Shown here: positions 17,692 through 28,820 of the stretch, one piece after another
How positions within the stretch are numbered: position 1 is the first letter of the stretch
Layout: the number at the start of each line of letters is the position of its first letter
DNA from: Azolla caroliniana
Taxonomy: Eukaryota > Polypodiophyta
NCBI GenBank assembly: GCA_043228905.1
Contig: JBHGNT010000014.1
Span: 1,798,001-1,862,000 of the forward strand
Direction of reading: 5' to 3'
Length of the DNA stretch: 64,000 nucleotides
The notes under the pieces: generated by a model
Seen by the model: the letters and a program-made list of their open reading frames with translations, nothing else
The model's database searches: none
What the model was told of the DNA's origin: nothing
Made by a program: the position numbers and the translations under genes

Positions 17692-19287
17692 GCAAGCCCC
17701 GCGTGCCTGGAACGCGAAGATCACGAAGCAACTACATCGGATGGGCTTTGCGACGTCGAAATCAGACTCCTCACTGTTCATCCGAAAAGGTCGACTCAGA
17801 CCGGTTAGTATTTTACTTTATGTTGATGACTTGGTCATCACCGGCGCTGACCTAAGTGAAATCGACCGTGTGAAGCTCCAGCTTGCGGCATCATTCGACA
17901 TGAAGGATCTGGGGGACCTTCGTTACTTCCTCGGGATCGAAGTGATTCGCACCCCCGAAGGCATACTGATCAACTAACAACATTACGTGCTGAGTATGCT
18001 CTTCAAATTCGGGATGGCTGATTGTAAGTCCGTCTCGACTCCTCTGGATAGAACCGTCAAGCTTTGCCCCGATTCCGGAAAGGTATGCGACCCGACAAGG
18101 TTCCGACCTCAGTTACCCGATCCGACCTCAGTTACCCGGTCGGGGTGATCAGTCAGTTCATGGCGCGACTGACTGAGGGGCACCTTCAATGTGCGCAACG
18201 CGTACTTCGGTACGTCAGCGACACTAAGGACTGAGGGCTACTATATCGGACCTGTACAACCGCGCAGTTGGTCGGCTACACCGATGCTGATTGGGCCAAT
18301 AATGCCGCTGATCGCCGATTCACGTCCAGATACGCGTTCTCTATTGGGAGTGTGGCAATCGCGTGGAGTAGCAAGAAGCAGCCGATAGTTGCGTTGTCGA
18401 GCACTGAAGCCAAGTATAGAGGAGTGGCTGTCGCGACATGTGAAGCCATATGGTTGAAGCGGCTACTTAAGGATCTGCAGGTTGACGTATCCGATCCAAC
18501 GACAATCTACTGCGACAACCTCAACAACATCCAGCTAGCAAAGAACCCCGTCTTCCATGCCCAGACTAAGCACATTGAGGTGCACTACCATTTTGTCCGT
18601 GAGCTTGTCCTCTCCAGTGAAGTCGAACTTCAATATGTTATGATGGATCGGCAGGCTGTCGACATCTTCACCAAGCCTCTTGGTTTGGACAAGTTGCGGC
18701 AGTTCTCGGGTGCGCTTGGGGTGCGTCACCTCGACGTGCCGAACTTGAGGGGGAGAGATGTCCCGAATGACCACATGAGGGGGAGAGACGTCCCAAAGAG
18801 GAGAGAAGCTCCAAAAGACTGCGAAACTGAACCGCAAAGCCAAACTGGATCGGTTGAAGAAGTCGAGGGTGAATCCGTGGAAGATTCTGAAAGTGGACAT
18901 AAGGGGAGCAGTCGAAAGAAAGAGCCGAAGCCAACCAAGCGTGGGGGAGACGGAGCCATCAAGGGCGAGAAGACCGAAGACGAGTTGGAGACAACCAACT
19001 CGGACGAGAGCGAAAACTGATTGGAGGAAGCCGAGTCGGTTCGGATGTTCGAGTCGGATACGCCGAATCAACCAAGGGCCAAGCGGAAGAGAAGGCAACA
19101 GAAGAGGCACCAACACCGCAACAACAAGGAAGTTGAGAAGGGCCGTGTGAGCAGACAAGCTGACCGGAAGGGTCGAGGCGCACGGAATCGAACAGGTCGA
19201 GGAGTGCGAGCGAGGCGTGGAGCCAGGAGGAACGAGAGCGATGATCCGGAAGAACCCGAAGAGCCTCAAGTTGAGCTTGAGGGGGAG
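17692..19287 (+). pseudogene. COP-B1 RT second half, RNase H and long charged C-terminal extension
   Basis: The frame resumes as APRAWNAKI, then the catalytic LLYVDDLVITGAD and YFLGIEV, with a TAA near 17975 and damage to about 18260 (a short direct repeat of GACCTCAGTTACCC lies near 18110-18137). RNase H is open from 18268 (GYTDADWANNAADR, AWSSKKQPIVALSSTEAKY, YCDNLNNIQLAKNP, HIEVHYHFVRE). After DIFTKPLGLDKL it does not stop: about 110 codons of Glu/Lys/Ser-rich sequence with a doubled GRDVP unit run to TGA 19018. The same frame then continues another 90 codons, strongly Arg/Lys-rich (QKRHQHRNNK, ARRGARRNE), to the polypurine tract. Related extensions occur in COP-B2 and COP-B3. Confidence 0.85.
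19275..19287 (+). other. COP-B1 polypurine tract
   Basis: GCTTGAGGGGGAG immediately precedes the LTR start TGTTGAGAGACAAGC. Confidence 0.8.
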
Positions 19288-19706
19288 TGTTGAGAGACAA
19301 GCTCAACATCGGCCGGATCGGCTGAGCAAGTCGAGGACCGGATCGGTTGGGACCGATAGGTGAGGCCGAACTGGTGCGTAAACCGGTGCGCAACAAGAAG
19401 CTGTAGCGGTGCGTAAACCGCGAGGCCGTTGGAAAGATATTCCGCGTAGGAATATATTTTGGGAGTTAGTGTAGAGCTCATTTATGAGCATTGAAGTATG
19501 TGTCAATACTTCTATCAGTCCGTATGGACTTGTATAAAAGTGCTCACTGAGCACATCCTATTTACAGATTAAGTATTATTTTGAATTGAATTTCTGTGTG
19601 TCTTCTCTCTCTCTCTCTCGCGTACTGTGTATATTCGAGCTCTCCATTAAACCTGCGTATTTTCTGTGTTCGGTTTTCTACTTGCTTCCGCACGCTATTC
19701 TTCACA
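19288..19706 (+). repeat. LTR-B, 3' LTR of COP-B1
   Basis: 419 bp from TGTTGAGAGACAAGC to ...TATTCTTCACA. Its end was set by comparison with the COP-B3 LTR (59540-59939 on the other strand). It contains a TATA-like TTGTATAAAAGTGC and a CT microsatellite near 19602. Its first 20 bp resemble LTR-A. Confidence 0.85.
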
Positions 19707-19711
19707 ATATG

Positions 19712-19857
19712 TAACTCATTAGTTATGTGTCATAGAATGTTCTATGACACATAGTTAATGTGTAGAGAGTAGTGGTGTGACTCTTGACCTTTGAGTAATC
19801 ATAGATTCTCAAAAGGTGTGTTCACACGTTGCACTATGTTGAGCTTGATTCTCAACA
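19712..19857 (-). repeat. Truncated LTR-A, inverted
   Basis: On the minus strand it starts TGTTGAGAATCAAGC at 19857 and runs through the LTR-A palindrome to AACTAATGAGTT, where it meets the end of COP-B1's LTR. The U5 part is missing. Confidence 0.8.
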
Positions 19858-19865
19858 CTATGCAA

Positions 19866-21731
19866 TTATTTTAAAAAAGTTTCAGAGTCCTCAGGGACTT
19901 CCAACCCTTTGCCTTTCGTCATTCTCTTTTCATACTTTGCCCGTTCTAGGTGCGTAATGAACGAGCTAGGTATACCATTGTTTGTATCTCCAACCTTTTT
20001 GGAGCGAGATGGTTTCCACGAACACAATGTGGTTTGGTTAGTGTTCACATTCACAATAAACATGTCAATTACAAGTTTAAGGATACCTAACCATTCTCTA
20101 AATACAATAAAAAAATCTTCAAGAGCTTTGTATGATGAAGTCACCGGGCATGCCTGCTCTACCTCTTCCCATGTAGGCAGTGATAGTTTCTTCATCATCA
20201 ATTCTTTAATCTTCATGTACACTTTATGGCTACAAACCAATAAATCAATGATTAATAATTAAAACAATATATGAAGCTCATTCATTATAAAAACCAATAT
20301 ACTTACTTTTGAAACTCAGTAACCATCTCATCTAAACTGAACTCCTTGGCAGCTACACGTGAAAGTACAAATATTAATAATTTGTCATCTTTGATTCCTT
20401 GTAAAGACCGCCAAGGGAGAACCTTCTTATATTTAGGGAGCTCCTTGATTATCAAATCACTTTTACGCGATTTGGCTTTAATCTCCACTTGTGGATCCGC
20501 TTTAGCTTTTTTCGATCGTTGACCTTTCACCTCTTTTCACTCCCACATACTAAATATCTTATCTTGCAAATCCCATACCTCCCCTATTCTAAAAGCTAGT
20601 TGAAATATCTTTCATATTTCCTTAGTCCTTCTGACTTCGTGGTTTCATCCACAACTATCCCCACCTCCAATAAACATTTGGTGACGCAGTCCAAGATGTA
20701 GCTTGGGACCATATTTTTTTAATGCATCAAGATACTCGTGGTGAAAGAATCGAATGCATTCTATACAATACATTTTTTGTATGTAGTCGTTGTCGTTAGT
20801 ATGGTCCCAGGCCAATAACTTTGCCTCTTCATGTGTTAGGCCTGCGTACACCTTACATTCAACATACTTGAAAAATGGAGTAAGAGGATACTTGTTGACG
20901 ACTTGATGACTAGCTTTTGCTGAATGAGATCCCCCTATGACATAATATGTATAATCATCAGCAGAACTGTACTTAAAAGCTAATGGCGAGGGACATTGTT
21001 CAGGGTCAAACATCACTAAAAAGGTACAACCGTTGCATGGGGATTGATCTTCGTTTTACTTTTGAGGTTTTGGATGTGGACAAAGTGGGGCTCTCAAATT
21101 TCTAGCGGACGTCTTTCGGTCACAAGATCCACTAGAGGTCTTTGAATCGAACAAATTGGCAAGTGAGAAGTTGCCCTTTACATACAAGCTTTGCCTTGAC
21201 AATGTTCTCCCTAATTTTATTCTGCTCCGAGGCTAGCACTCGTGATGACATTTGTCCACCTGGAGGAACCACCTCGAGTTGTTGCTCCCAGTCTTCTTCA
21301 TTTTCTACAAACTCAAGTACTTCAAGTTCGTCATACTTAGGTTTGGCTCTTTTCTTATATTTTTTCTGCTCTGGTTTAGACTTCGCCGATTTTTTTGGAG
21401 GTGTCCCTGCCTCGGCAACCATTAGCTCCCTTGTAATGTATGGACGAAGAGCTAGAATAAGATCTTTACGCAATACTTTTGGAGCACAACACTCCGTCAC
21501 CAGGTTTCCATCATCGACTAGAACACGTCTAGTACCTCTCGAGCTTTCTACTTGAAGGATAAGGTTAGGGGAATCCGAATACCCATACTCAATGTTTCGG
21601 AGGCTTCTGTTTGTGAACGTTTTGCCTAGCTCGCGTTTGCTTTTTCCTGGATATTTAGCCAAAACCAATAAAAGAAATCCATCTTCTTCTGCATAAACCA
21701 AGCTCCACTCAACGTCGATGTAGTTCTTCAT
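19866..21731 (-). pseudogene. Spliced minus-strand gene of the unclassified transposon
   Basis: Pieces in order: 21731-21132 (MKNYIDVEWSLVYAEEDGF, then a Lys-rich basic stretch and FVENEEDWEQQLEVVPPGG); about 21030-20645 (NGCTFLVMFDPEQC, ADDYTYYVIGGSHSAKA, VYAGLTHEEAKLLAWDHTND, ALKKYGPKLHLGLRH); 20530-20303 (basic, then PWRSLQGIKDDKLLIFVLSR); 20229-19866 (LPTWEEVEQACP). A clean GT-AG intron at 20230-20306 joins the last two in frame (EFQ-NHKVYMKIKEL). Stops near 20640 and 21131 may be further introns or damage. GLTHEEAKLLAWDHN resembles a segment I recall from proteins that accompany DUF7869-type genes. Function unknown. Confidence 0.5.
20230..20306 (-). other. 77-bp spliceosomal intron
   Basis: On the minus strand it begins GTAAGTATATTGG and ends TTTGTAG. 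Removing it fuses the two ORFs in frame. It is AT-rich and short, as in plants. Confidence 0.65.
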
Positions 21732-22057
21732 CTTCGGTCCGTGAGGCTAGTCCTCAAGTAACTTTGTTGTATTCCCAACAAAAGACTTCGAGGTGCCGTC
21801 ACCACCGTACTCGAAGAGTGTCTTTCTAGACTTGTCTTGCATAAAACTATCATACCCCCTTTTTATTGGCGATGGTATCTTAATCTTGAATGATGGGAGT
21901 TTTTGTCGTGGCTCACTAAAGTGTACAGTAAATATTAAAAAACTGCTTAAAATAGAAGAAAATTGTATTTTTACCTTACAAAAAACATTAATTTAATGTG
22001 AAAAATAACAAACATAAACTACGTTGTGGTGGCCAGAACTCGTCTAAAAACAAGGGC

Positions 22058-22591
22058 TTTCAACAGGAATCCGTTGCAGTGCATCGGATTCCCGTTGAAA
22101 CCTATGCCTTTCAACCACAATCCGATGCATTGCATCGGATTGTGGTTGAAGAGGATTCTCTTCTACAAGAATCCGATGCATTGGGATTCTGGTTGAAAGG
22201 CATAGGTTTCAACGAGAATCCGATGCACTACATCGGATTCTCGTTGAAGAGTCCTCTCTTTCAACCAGAATCCGATGCGGTACATCGGATTCTGGTTGAA
22301 AGGCATTGGTTTCAACGAGAATCCGATGCACTGCATCATATTCTCGTTGAAGAGTCCTCTCTTTCAATGAGAATCCAATGCAGTGCATCCGATTCTCGTG
22401 GAAAGGCATAGGTTTCAACGAGAATTTGATGCACTGCATTGGATTCACGTTGAAGAGTATTCTCTTCTACCACAACATTGGATTGTGGCAGAAGAGAGGC
22501 TTATGCAACCACAATCTGATGCAAAGGATTTTGGTTGAAGAGTCCTATCTTCAACAACAATCCAATGCACTGCATTGAATTGTTGTTGAAG
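22058..22591. repeat. Array of 11 palindromic units with co-varying arms
   Basis: Units of about 42 bp repeat every ~51 bp, each of form TTTCAAC-NNN-AATCCGATGCA, a 1-3 bp centre, and the complementary arm. Starts: about 22058, 22109, 22161, 22207, 22259, 22310, 22362, 22412, 22465, 22505, 22550. The variable triplet differs between units but matches between arms of one unit: CAC, GAG, CAG or AAC. Units 3, 9 and 10 are shortened. Spacers of about 9 bp also alternate in orientation (CCTATGCC versus GGCATAGG). Any ORF through the array is a by-product of the repeat. Confidence 0.9.
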
Positions 22592-23085
22592 AAAAAAACC
22601 TACATCCACAATACAATTCCTACCTAAGAGAATTTGTTCGATAATTCCTACCCAAAAAAGAAAGCATCTTAAAGGAATATTTATGGAATCTTATAAATTG
22701 GTTCAAAAAACTAACCTGGCAATTTTTCCCCCCTTGTTCATGATGGTTGACTCTGTAAGCTTGCGACTAAATTGCTAAAAATAGGATTGATGGATGACTT
22801 TGTGCTCCTGAACTCTTCGATTACTTTAACACGATAATGACAATAAGTCGAAGACTTGTCTTTATAAAGTTTCTTCAAAAAGAAATAATTTTATTGAATA
22901 ATTAGAAAATAAATATGAAAAAATTAAATAATTTCTTTACTTTTTTAAAAAATTACTTAAAAAATAAATAAATAATTTAAAAAAACAATGTGTATGGTTA
23001 AAATTCTTATTCCTTAACTTGATCACAATTTCTTAGGTAATGTAGTGATAAAGTTACAAATTCTAGATAATTTGCTAAAGTAACG
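22592..23085. other. AT-rich gap without a gene
   Basis: No coding sequence, RNA gene or clear repeat was recognised. It would hold the 5' flank and promoter of the plus-strand gene that starts at 23086. Confidence 0.5.
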
Positions 23086-25832
23086 ATGTCGTCCTCTTCG
23101 AGTAGATTATCTCTTTTTTTTGTGGAGCCTTTTACATTATCTAACAACTCCTTGTTCTATGTCGATGAGTACAATTATCTACGTGTTAAAAACAAGGAGC
23201 ATCAAAGTTTAAACTGTGATGTTACAAAAAGATCAAATTCAATGTTTTCAATTGACCCTTTGAACTCAAGTAGTAGTGAATTGAGCAAACAATGTGTTGA
23301 TAGTGGAAAGGTTGATACATCTATTGATGAGGCATGCGTGAAAGAACCAATCAATTTTAGAAAAATTCCTCGGCAAGTTAGTAGTAAACAACTTAACTTT
23401 TTGACTTCCGATCGTCAAATTGTGTTGGATACAAACAAGTCATGTTGTGGGAGTCTTTGCCTCTCTAAATTTGGCAAGGCTAACTTAAGGGGATTGCAAC
23501 AGAAGTATTTATCATTGAATGGTGATGAACAAGATGCTTTTCTGATTTCACATATTCAGTTACTTAAGGATTACACAGGGTGGGCTACGTCAATGCATGT
23601 TGAATATTATCTTGCTTTAAGCACTAAGTGTTGTCGAGTTGCATTCAAAATTGCTTATAGCATTGGGAACATGAGGCTCCAGAGAATTCAACTATGACTC
23701 GTAAAGGGTTCGTGGGTACCTTTGCCTTCTAATTATGATGAATCTAGAAGTAAGGGTCTAATTGGAGGCCATGTAGTTAGGTGGATGGAGAGGTATTCTC
23801 AAAACAATGTGATATTATGCCTACGACTGGAAGATTACATCTGTAAGATAACGTCACTCGCCGGGAGGTCTACCAAGCTTATAAGGATGACATGCTCATA
23901 GAATGTGTACCTTATATACAATATCGACATTTCAATTGATTATGGAGGTTAAGGTTTAACAATGTAGTTATACCGCGTAAGGTCTGAATGGGGGTTTGTT
24001 CAGTGTGTGCAAGTCTAAAGAGCATGGCGAAGAGTGGTATAACTGATGAAGAAATAAAGAGTTACAAGAATCTATTAAAACATCATCGCGATAGTCAGGC
24101 ATTGGAACGATTTAAAGCTATGCATCATCGATAAAAAGCTCTCCAATGGCCAGAAAGGGATATGTGTATGATTACAAATGGAATGGATCAAAAGAAGACT
24201 TGCTTGCCGCACTTTCGTAGGTTGCCAAAGGATATTGGAGACGAACGCCTTGTACAAATGCATTTAGTAGGTTGTTTAACATATTTTCAGACAATACGAC
24301 CTCAAGTATTCTTAACTTATCCTAATATCCACAACGACCCAAATCTTACAATCACAGTCTTGCAAAGAGTATTACAAGTCTTGGCAAGGTGTTCTCCCGC
24401 CAGTTTTGTATGTGCAACTCGACAACAAAGCAAGAGAAAACAAAAACTCAACTATGTTCGGTTATTTAAGCATGCTAATGGAGAGGGGAATATTTAAAAA
24501 GATTAAAGTCAATTTCTTACTAGTTGGTCATACCCATGATCATATTGATCAAATGTTTAGTAGATTCTCAAAGAAATTAGTGAGATGTGATGCTTTCACA
24601 CTTCTTATGCTATCAAAGATGATTAGTGAAGCTTATACTCCAAAGCCAGAAGTACATCATTTGTATGAAGTTTATGATTTTAAATGATTTTGCGTGGATA
24701 ATGATGGAACTGAAGGTAGGGTTCTTGCACAACTGAATAATATAAGTTTTAACCATGTCTTCCCCATAAAAAGAAGTTCAAGGATCCACAACATGACATT
24801 ATTGTATGCTTTAAACAATATTCATCTAGTTCACAATGGAGCCATAAGAGGGTTGTAGATTCTTATTGCGTTTTCCAGATGTGGGAATCGATTGTGCAAA
24901 ACAAATGCCATATGAAGACAAGGAAAATTTGGCTTCTTATAGTTCACTTGATGAACAAAAAAGATATTGGATGCGATGCCTTGAAACTAAACAGAAAAAA
25001 TATCAAGAGCACCAAGAAATACGCTGGTGATTAGAATATTGAATGGTGGGATGCCTTTTTTAACGACCATCATACGATTTTGGATAATTACATGGCTAGA
25101 TATTGACCCCTCCAATATCCGTTTCAATGGAACATTGGTGTCCCATCATTGGTGTCAAGGACTCATCACCACTCACTAGATAATGCTGAATTCAATAATC
25201 TAGTTCACCCACGACACAGAGATATTTACATGGGTCCAAGAATATCTCGTATTGTAGAGGCAAGATGGCAAGGTAGTTTGCATTAGCTTCAAGTTGGAAT
25301 GTTGGTCGCAACATTGGCTGACAATGATGAATTGGGCCACCCTTTTTGGATTGCTAAAATTCTAGAAATAATGAAGAATGAACAAGGCAATCAAGTTACG
25401 TCTATCGTGGTTCATTGGTATCACACCTCTTCCCCTGATGCATTTACTGGAAAGTACTCTTTAGAGATGGTGAAGGATGGCAGAAGCACAAGTAGAAAGA
25501 GATGAAGAAAGAATCTACCAAGCATGTCTACTCTCACATTGGATAACGTTGACATACTGGTGTATGACTTCTCGTTGACCAAGACATGCCATCTTAGGTA
25601 GACTACAATTAGGATATTAAAAGAGAAGATCCCAAAGGTGTGTCCGAAGATGACAGTAAGAAGAATAAGTAGTATGTCTCATAATCATGGTGAGGTTGGA
25701 TTGCAATTGGATGAAGACAATGAATTGGTTGCAAGTGATGAAGAGGATGAGAACTCACAAAGCTCTTCTACCTCATTGGATGATTCTGGGAATGATGGCT
25801 TATCTTTGGGAAGTAAGTGTTCTGAGACATGA
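23086..25832 (+). pseudogene. DUF7869-like transposase-type protein, decayed
   Basis: Open at 23086-23697: a Ser-rich start, then CCGSLCLSKFGKANLRGL, DEQDAFLISHIQLL and CCRVAFKIAYSIGNMRL, a pattern of a Cys-containing domain followed by a helix. From 23698 to 24160 it is broken by stops. At 24162-24687 two frames give FRRLPKDIGDERLVQMHL, YVQLDNKARENKN, GYLSMLMERGIFKKIKV and FLLVGHTHDHIDQMFSRFS. This last block is the hallmark I recall for DUF7869 proteins, with conserved Asp, His and Asp residues suggestive of a nuclease. Further on, 25299-25505 reads ADNDELGHPFWIAKILEI and VVHWYH (an Agenet/BAH-like look), and 25638-25832 is acidic. Function is inferred. Confidence 0.55.
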
Positions 25833-26144
25833 ACTATGATATTGTATCTTACTTCAAAATGTCAATTTACGAATATCTATAAATGATGGCTAAGTCCATT
25901 TGTAAATATTGCGCATTCTTTTGTATGTTTGGCGTGTCTATTATTTAGGCATTTTTTGAAAGCCTACAAGTTGTTGCCATTGATAAATATCAATATAATT
26001 TTGGCTATTTTTTAAATACCCTTTACCCATGCGGCACCCATTTTTGTAAAATGACGTATTTTATTCCTTTTTTAGATGTACACTTCTTATAATGTGACAT
26101 ATTACCTGTTTCAAATGAGCTGGTGTTAAGATCAAGTGTCTGCA
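25833..26144. other. AT-rich stretch without a gene
   Basis: No feature was recognised between the end of the plus-strand transposon gene and the abrupt start of COP-B2 integrase sequence. A terminal repeat of the unclassified transposon could lie here. Confidence 0.4.
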
Positions 26145-28495
26145 GTGGGATGGCAGAAAGGAATACTTTTCTAGCTAGTTCAATTATTATTTGCCACAGA
26201 TGGGGATTCGACGCGAATTCACCTACAGATATACGCCGAAGCAGAATGGGGTAGCCGAAAGGAAGAATTGGTCAATCATGGAAGCAACACAGGCAATGCT
26301 AGAAGAGAAGAGCATGCCCAAATTTTATTGGGCCAAAGCCATTAGGACGGCGGTGTACATCCAGAATCAGATCGGAGAAAAGGTGTTAGCACATGAGCTG
26401 TATTTCGGGCACAAGCCGAATTTGAAGCACTTGAGGGTATTTGGTAGCATTGCATATGTGCATGTGCCGAATGAGAATCGGAAGAAGCTGGATGCCAAGT
26501 CGAAAAGTGCATATTGGTTGGCTACTCACATGAGCAGAAAGGCTACAAGTGCTACAATCCCCGGACGAAGCAAGGGCGAGTGAGCCGCGACGTCATCTTC
26601 GACGAATCAAAGTCTTGGTATTGTCTCCTGTTTCCAACACCCGACGACCGCATACCAATTGCTGAGGATGAGACTAGTGAGGCCGAGATGTTTTGGGAAG
26701 AAGAAGAAGAAATTATCATTCTAGAAGAGAGTCCAATTTCATTTTGGCTGAGTGGCCCGAATGAAGAGCTGAGTTGGAATGACCAACCGAGTGAAGAGTT
26801 GGCGAGTAGTGAAGATTCGGTCGTGCACTCCCCGTGCAAGGAATCGAGGAGATGGTATACACACAAAGAGAAGGAGAAGATGAAGATGCCAGGGCACGGA
26901 AACCTTGAAGGCATGTCGGATTGGAGTGAATCTGACGAAGCCATGAGCACATACAGACCTCCGGAGCCGAGGTCGGAAATGGCCAAGAAGGCCTTGAAGA
27001 CGGCCAACGAAAGGTTGCACCATTAGAAGAACCTCGTAATCAAGTACAGGTACAATGAGTAAATGGTGCATCACTATGCGTACATGTTGAAAGTGGTGGA
27101 AGTCCCTGAGCTGGAGAGCTATGTGGAGGCATCACAGGATGCCAAATGGCAATCGGCCATGGAGGAAGAAATGCGGGCACTAGATGTCAACAACACATGG
27201 GACTTGGTTGACCCTCAATGTCATTGCAAACCGATCGGATGTAAATGGGTGTACAAAGTGAAGTACAACACTGACGGTTGGATCAACCGGTATAAGGCCC
27301 GATTGATGGTCAAGGGATATGCGCAAACCCACAACATCGACTGCAACGAAACCTTTGCACGAAACCTTTGCACCGGTAACGACGATGACAACAGTTCGTG
27401 TGGTGTTAGCAATAACAGTGGCAAGGGGGTGGCATCTCCATCAGGCGGACATGAAGAACGCATTTCTTCAAGGTGATCTTGAAGAACATGTATTTATGGT
27501 CCAACCCCCCGGATTTCAGTCGGAGCTGAACAAGTCGACAATTTACTAGTTAAGGAAGTCACTTTATGGCCTCAAGCAAGTCTCACGTGCCTGGAACCCG
27601 AAAATCAAGCACATTTATGTAAGATGGGGTTTGTGGTCTCGAAGTCTGATTGCTCCTTGTTCATTCGGAAAGGTCTAAAAGGCCCGATTTGCATATTGTT
27701 TTACGTGGATGACCTAGTTGTCATTGGTGCTGACCTTGCCGAAATTAGCTGTCCCAATTGTCGGCTGCCTTTGAGATGAACGACCTAGGGAACCTTCACT
27801 ACTTCCTTGGGATCGAGTTGATCCACACCCTCGACGACATATTGATCACTTAACGACATTATGTTTTGAATATTTTGTACAAGTTCGGGATTACGGATTG
27901 CCGATCTGTCACCAGTCCTCTTGATAGAAACTTGAAGCTTTGCCTTGACTTAGGTGCGGCCTATGATGAGAAACGGTTTCAACAAATTGTGAGAAGCCTG
28001 ATATACTTAACAATCACTTGACCCGATCTTAACTATCCGGTTGGCATGATAAGTCAATTCATGCAGAGACCAATAGTCGAGCACTTTCACTGTGCGCATC
28101 GAATACTGAGATATGTGAGCAACAGGAAGGATTGAGGATTGATGTACCGACATGGCATAGCCGAACAATTGGTCAACTATATTGATGCCAATTGGGCCGG
28201 AGATGCCATGGATCACCGATCAACATTAGGCTTTATGTTCTCCCTTGGGAGTGCGGCGATAGCATGGAGCAGCAAGAAGCAACCGATAGTGGCCCTGTCG
28301 AATACCAAGGCAAAGTACAGAGGGGCCACCATCGCAATGTGTGAGGCTATATGGCTCAAGTAATTGTTGCAGGCTCTACAAGTTGAAGTTCCCACTTTGA
28401 TTCCGATCTACTATGACAACATCGGTACTAAGTAGCATGCAGCTGGCCAAGAATCCTGTATTCCATGCTCACACGAAGCACATAGAAGTGCATTG
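26145..28495 (+). pseudogene. COP-B2 integrase end, RT and most of RNase H
   Basis: It begins at the same integrase point as COP-B1 (DGRKEYFSS) and continues TYRYTPKQNGVAERKN, FGSIAYVHVPNE, acidic linker, RT ([68 protein letters not shown] region) and RNase H (ANWAGDAMDHRSTLG, SKKQPIVALSNTKAKY). Several stops and frameshifts are present, including a 13-bp tandem duplication near 27349-27375 (CGAAACCTTTGCA). A TIR element interrupts RNase H at 28496 and coding resumes at 29799. It keeps the uninterrupted form of the GYP-1 target. Confidence 0.85.
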
Positions 28496-28715
28496 GGGTG
28501 AAAGAATGTGAATGGAAACACTATTATAGCTTACACGTAGAGCTAATTTTTAGTGGGAAAATCTTAAAGATACATATAATTTATTGTGGGGATGGAAATA
28601 TTACCATTTATGGTCCACATTTTAGCTGGTCTTTATTTGAGATCACATTCTAATAATCTCTAAAATGACCAAAATATGCTAATTTGTAAAGATAAAAATG
28701 CAGAAGCTAAACAAA

Positions 28716-28776
28716 CCTTAACCGGCTCAGGCGGATAACAATAGAATCACAGAGAATGGAATACATAGAGTAGAGA

Positions 28777-28820
<44 letters not shown>

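Larger units (their letters stand above)
19858..26140. mobile_element. Unclassified DNA-transposon-like region with two divergent genes and a palindrome array
   Basis: A minus-strand gene (19866-21731) and a plus-strand gene (23086-25832) diverge from an intergenic region holding 11 palindromes (22058-22591). The plus gene has a transposase-like block I associate from memory with DUF7869. LTR elements bound the region on both sides and I could not find terminal inverted repeats or a target duplication, so the ends given are limits only. Confidence 0.5.

Noticed and set aside
18535-19396. Long minus-strand ORFs opposite the COP-B1 extension
   Set aside because: Mirror images of a charged plus-strand frame; no motif, and the plus frame continues RNase H.
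20645-21731. Host chromatin gene
   Set aside because: I considered it because of basic stretches, but it pairs with a transposase-like gene, shows interruptions and sits among mobile elements.
21998-22591. ORFs on both strands through the palindrome array with repeating peptides
   Set aside because: They follow from the repeat period and palindromy; codon content shows no protein-like pattern and both strands give equivalent peptides.
22058-22591. CRISPR array
   Set aside because: Repeats are palindromes with short related spacers, not identical repeats with unique spacers, and the DNA is from a plant nucleus.
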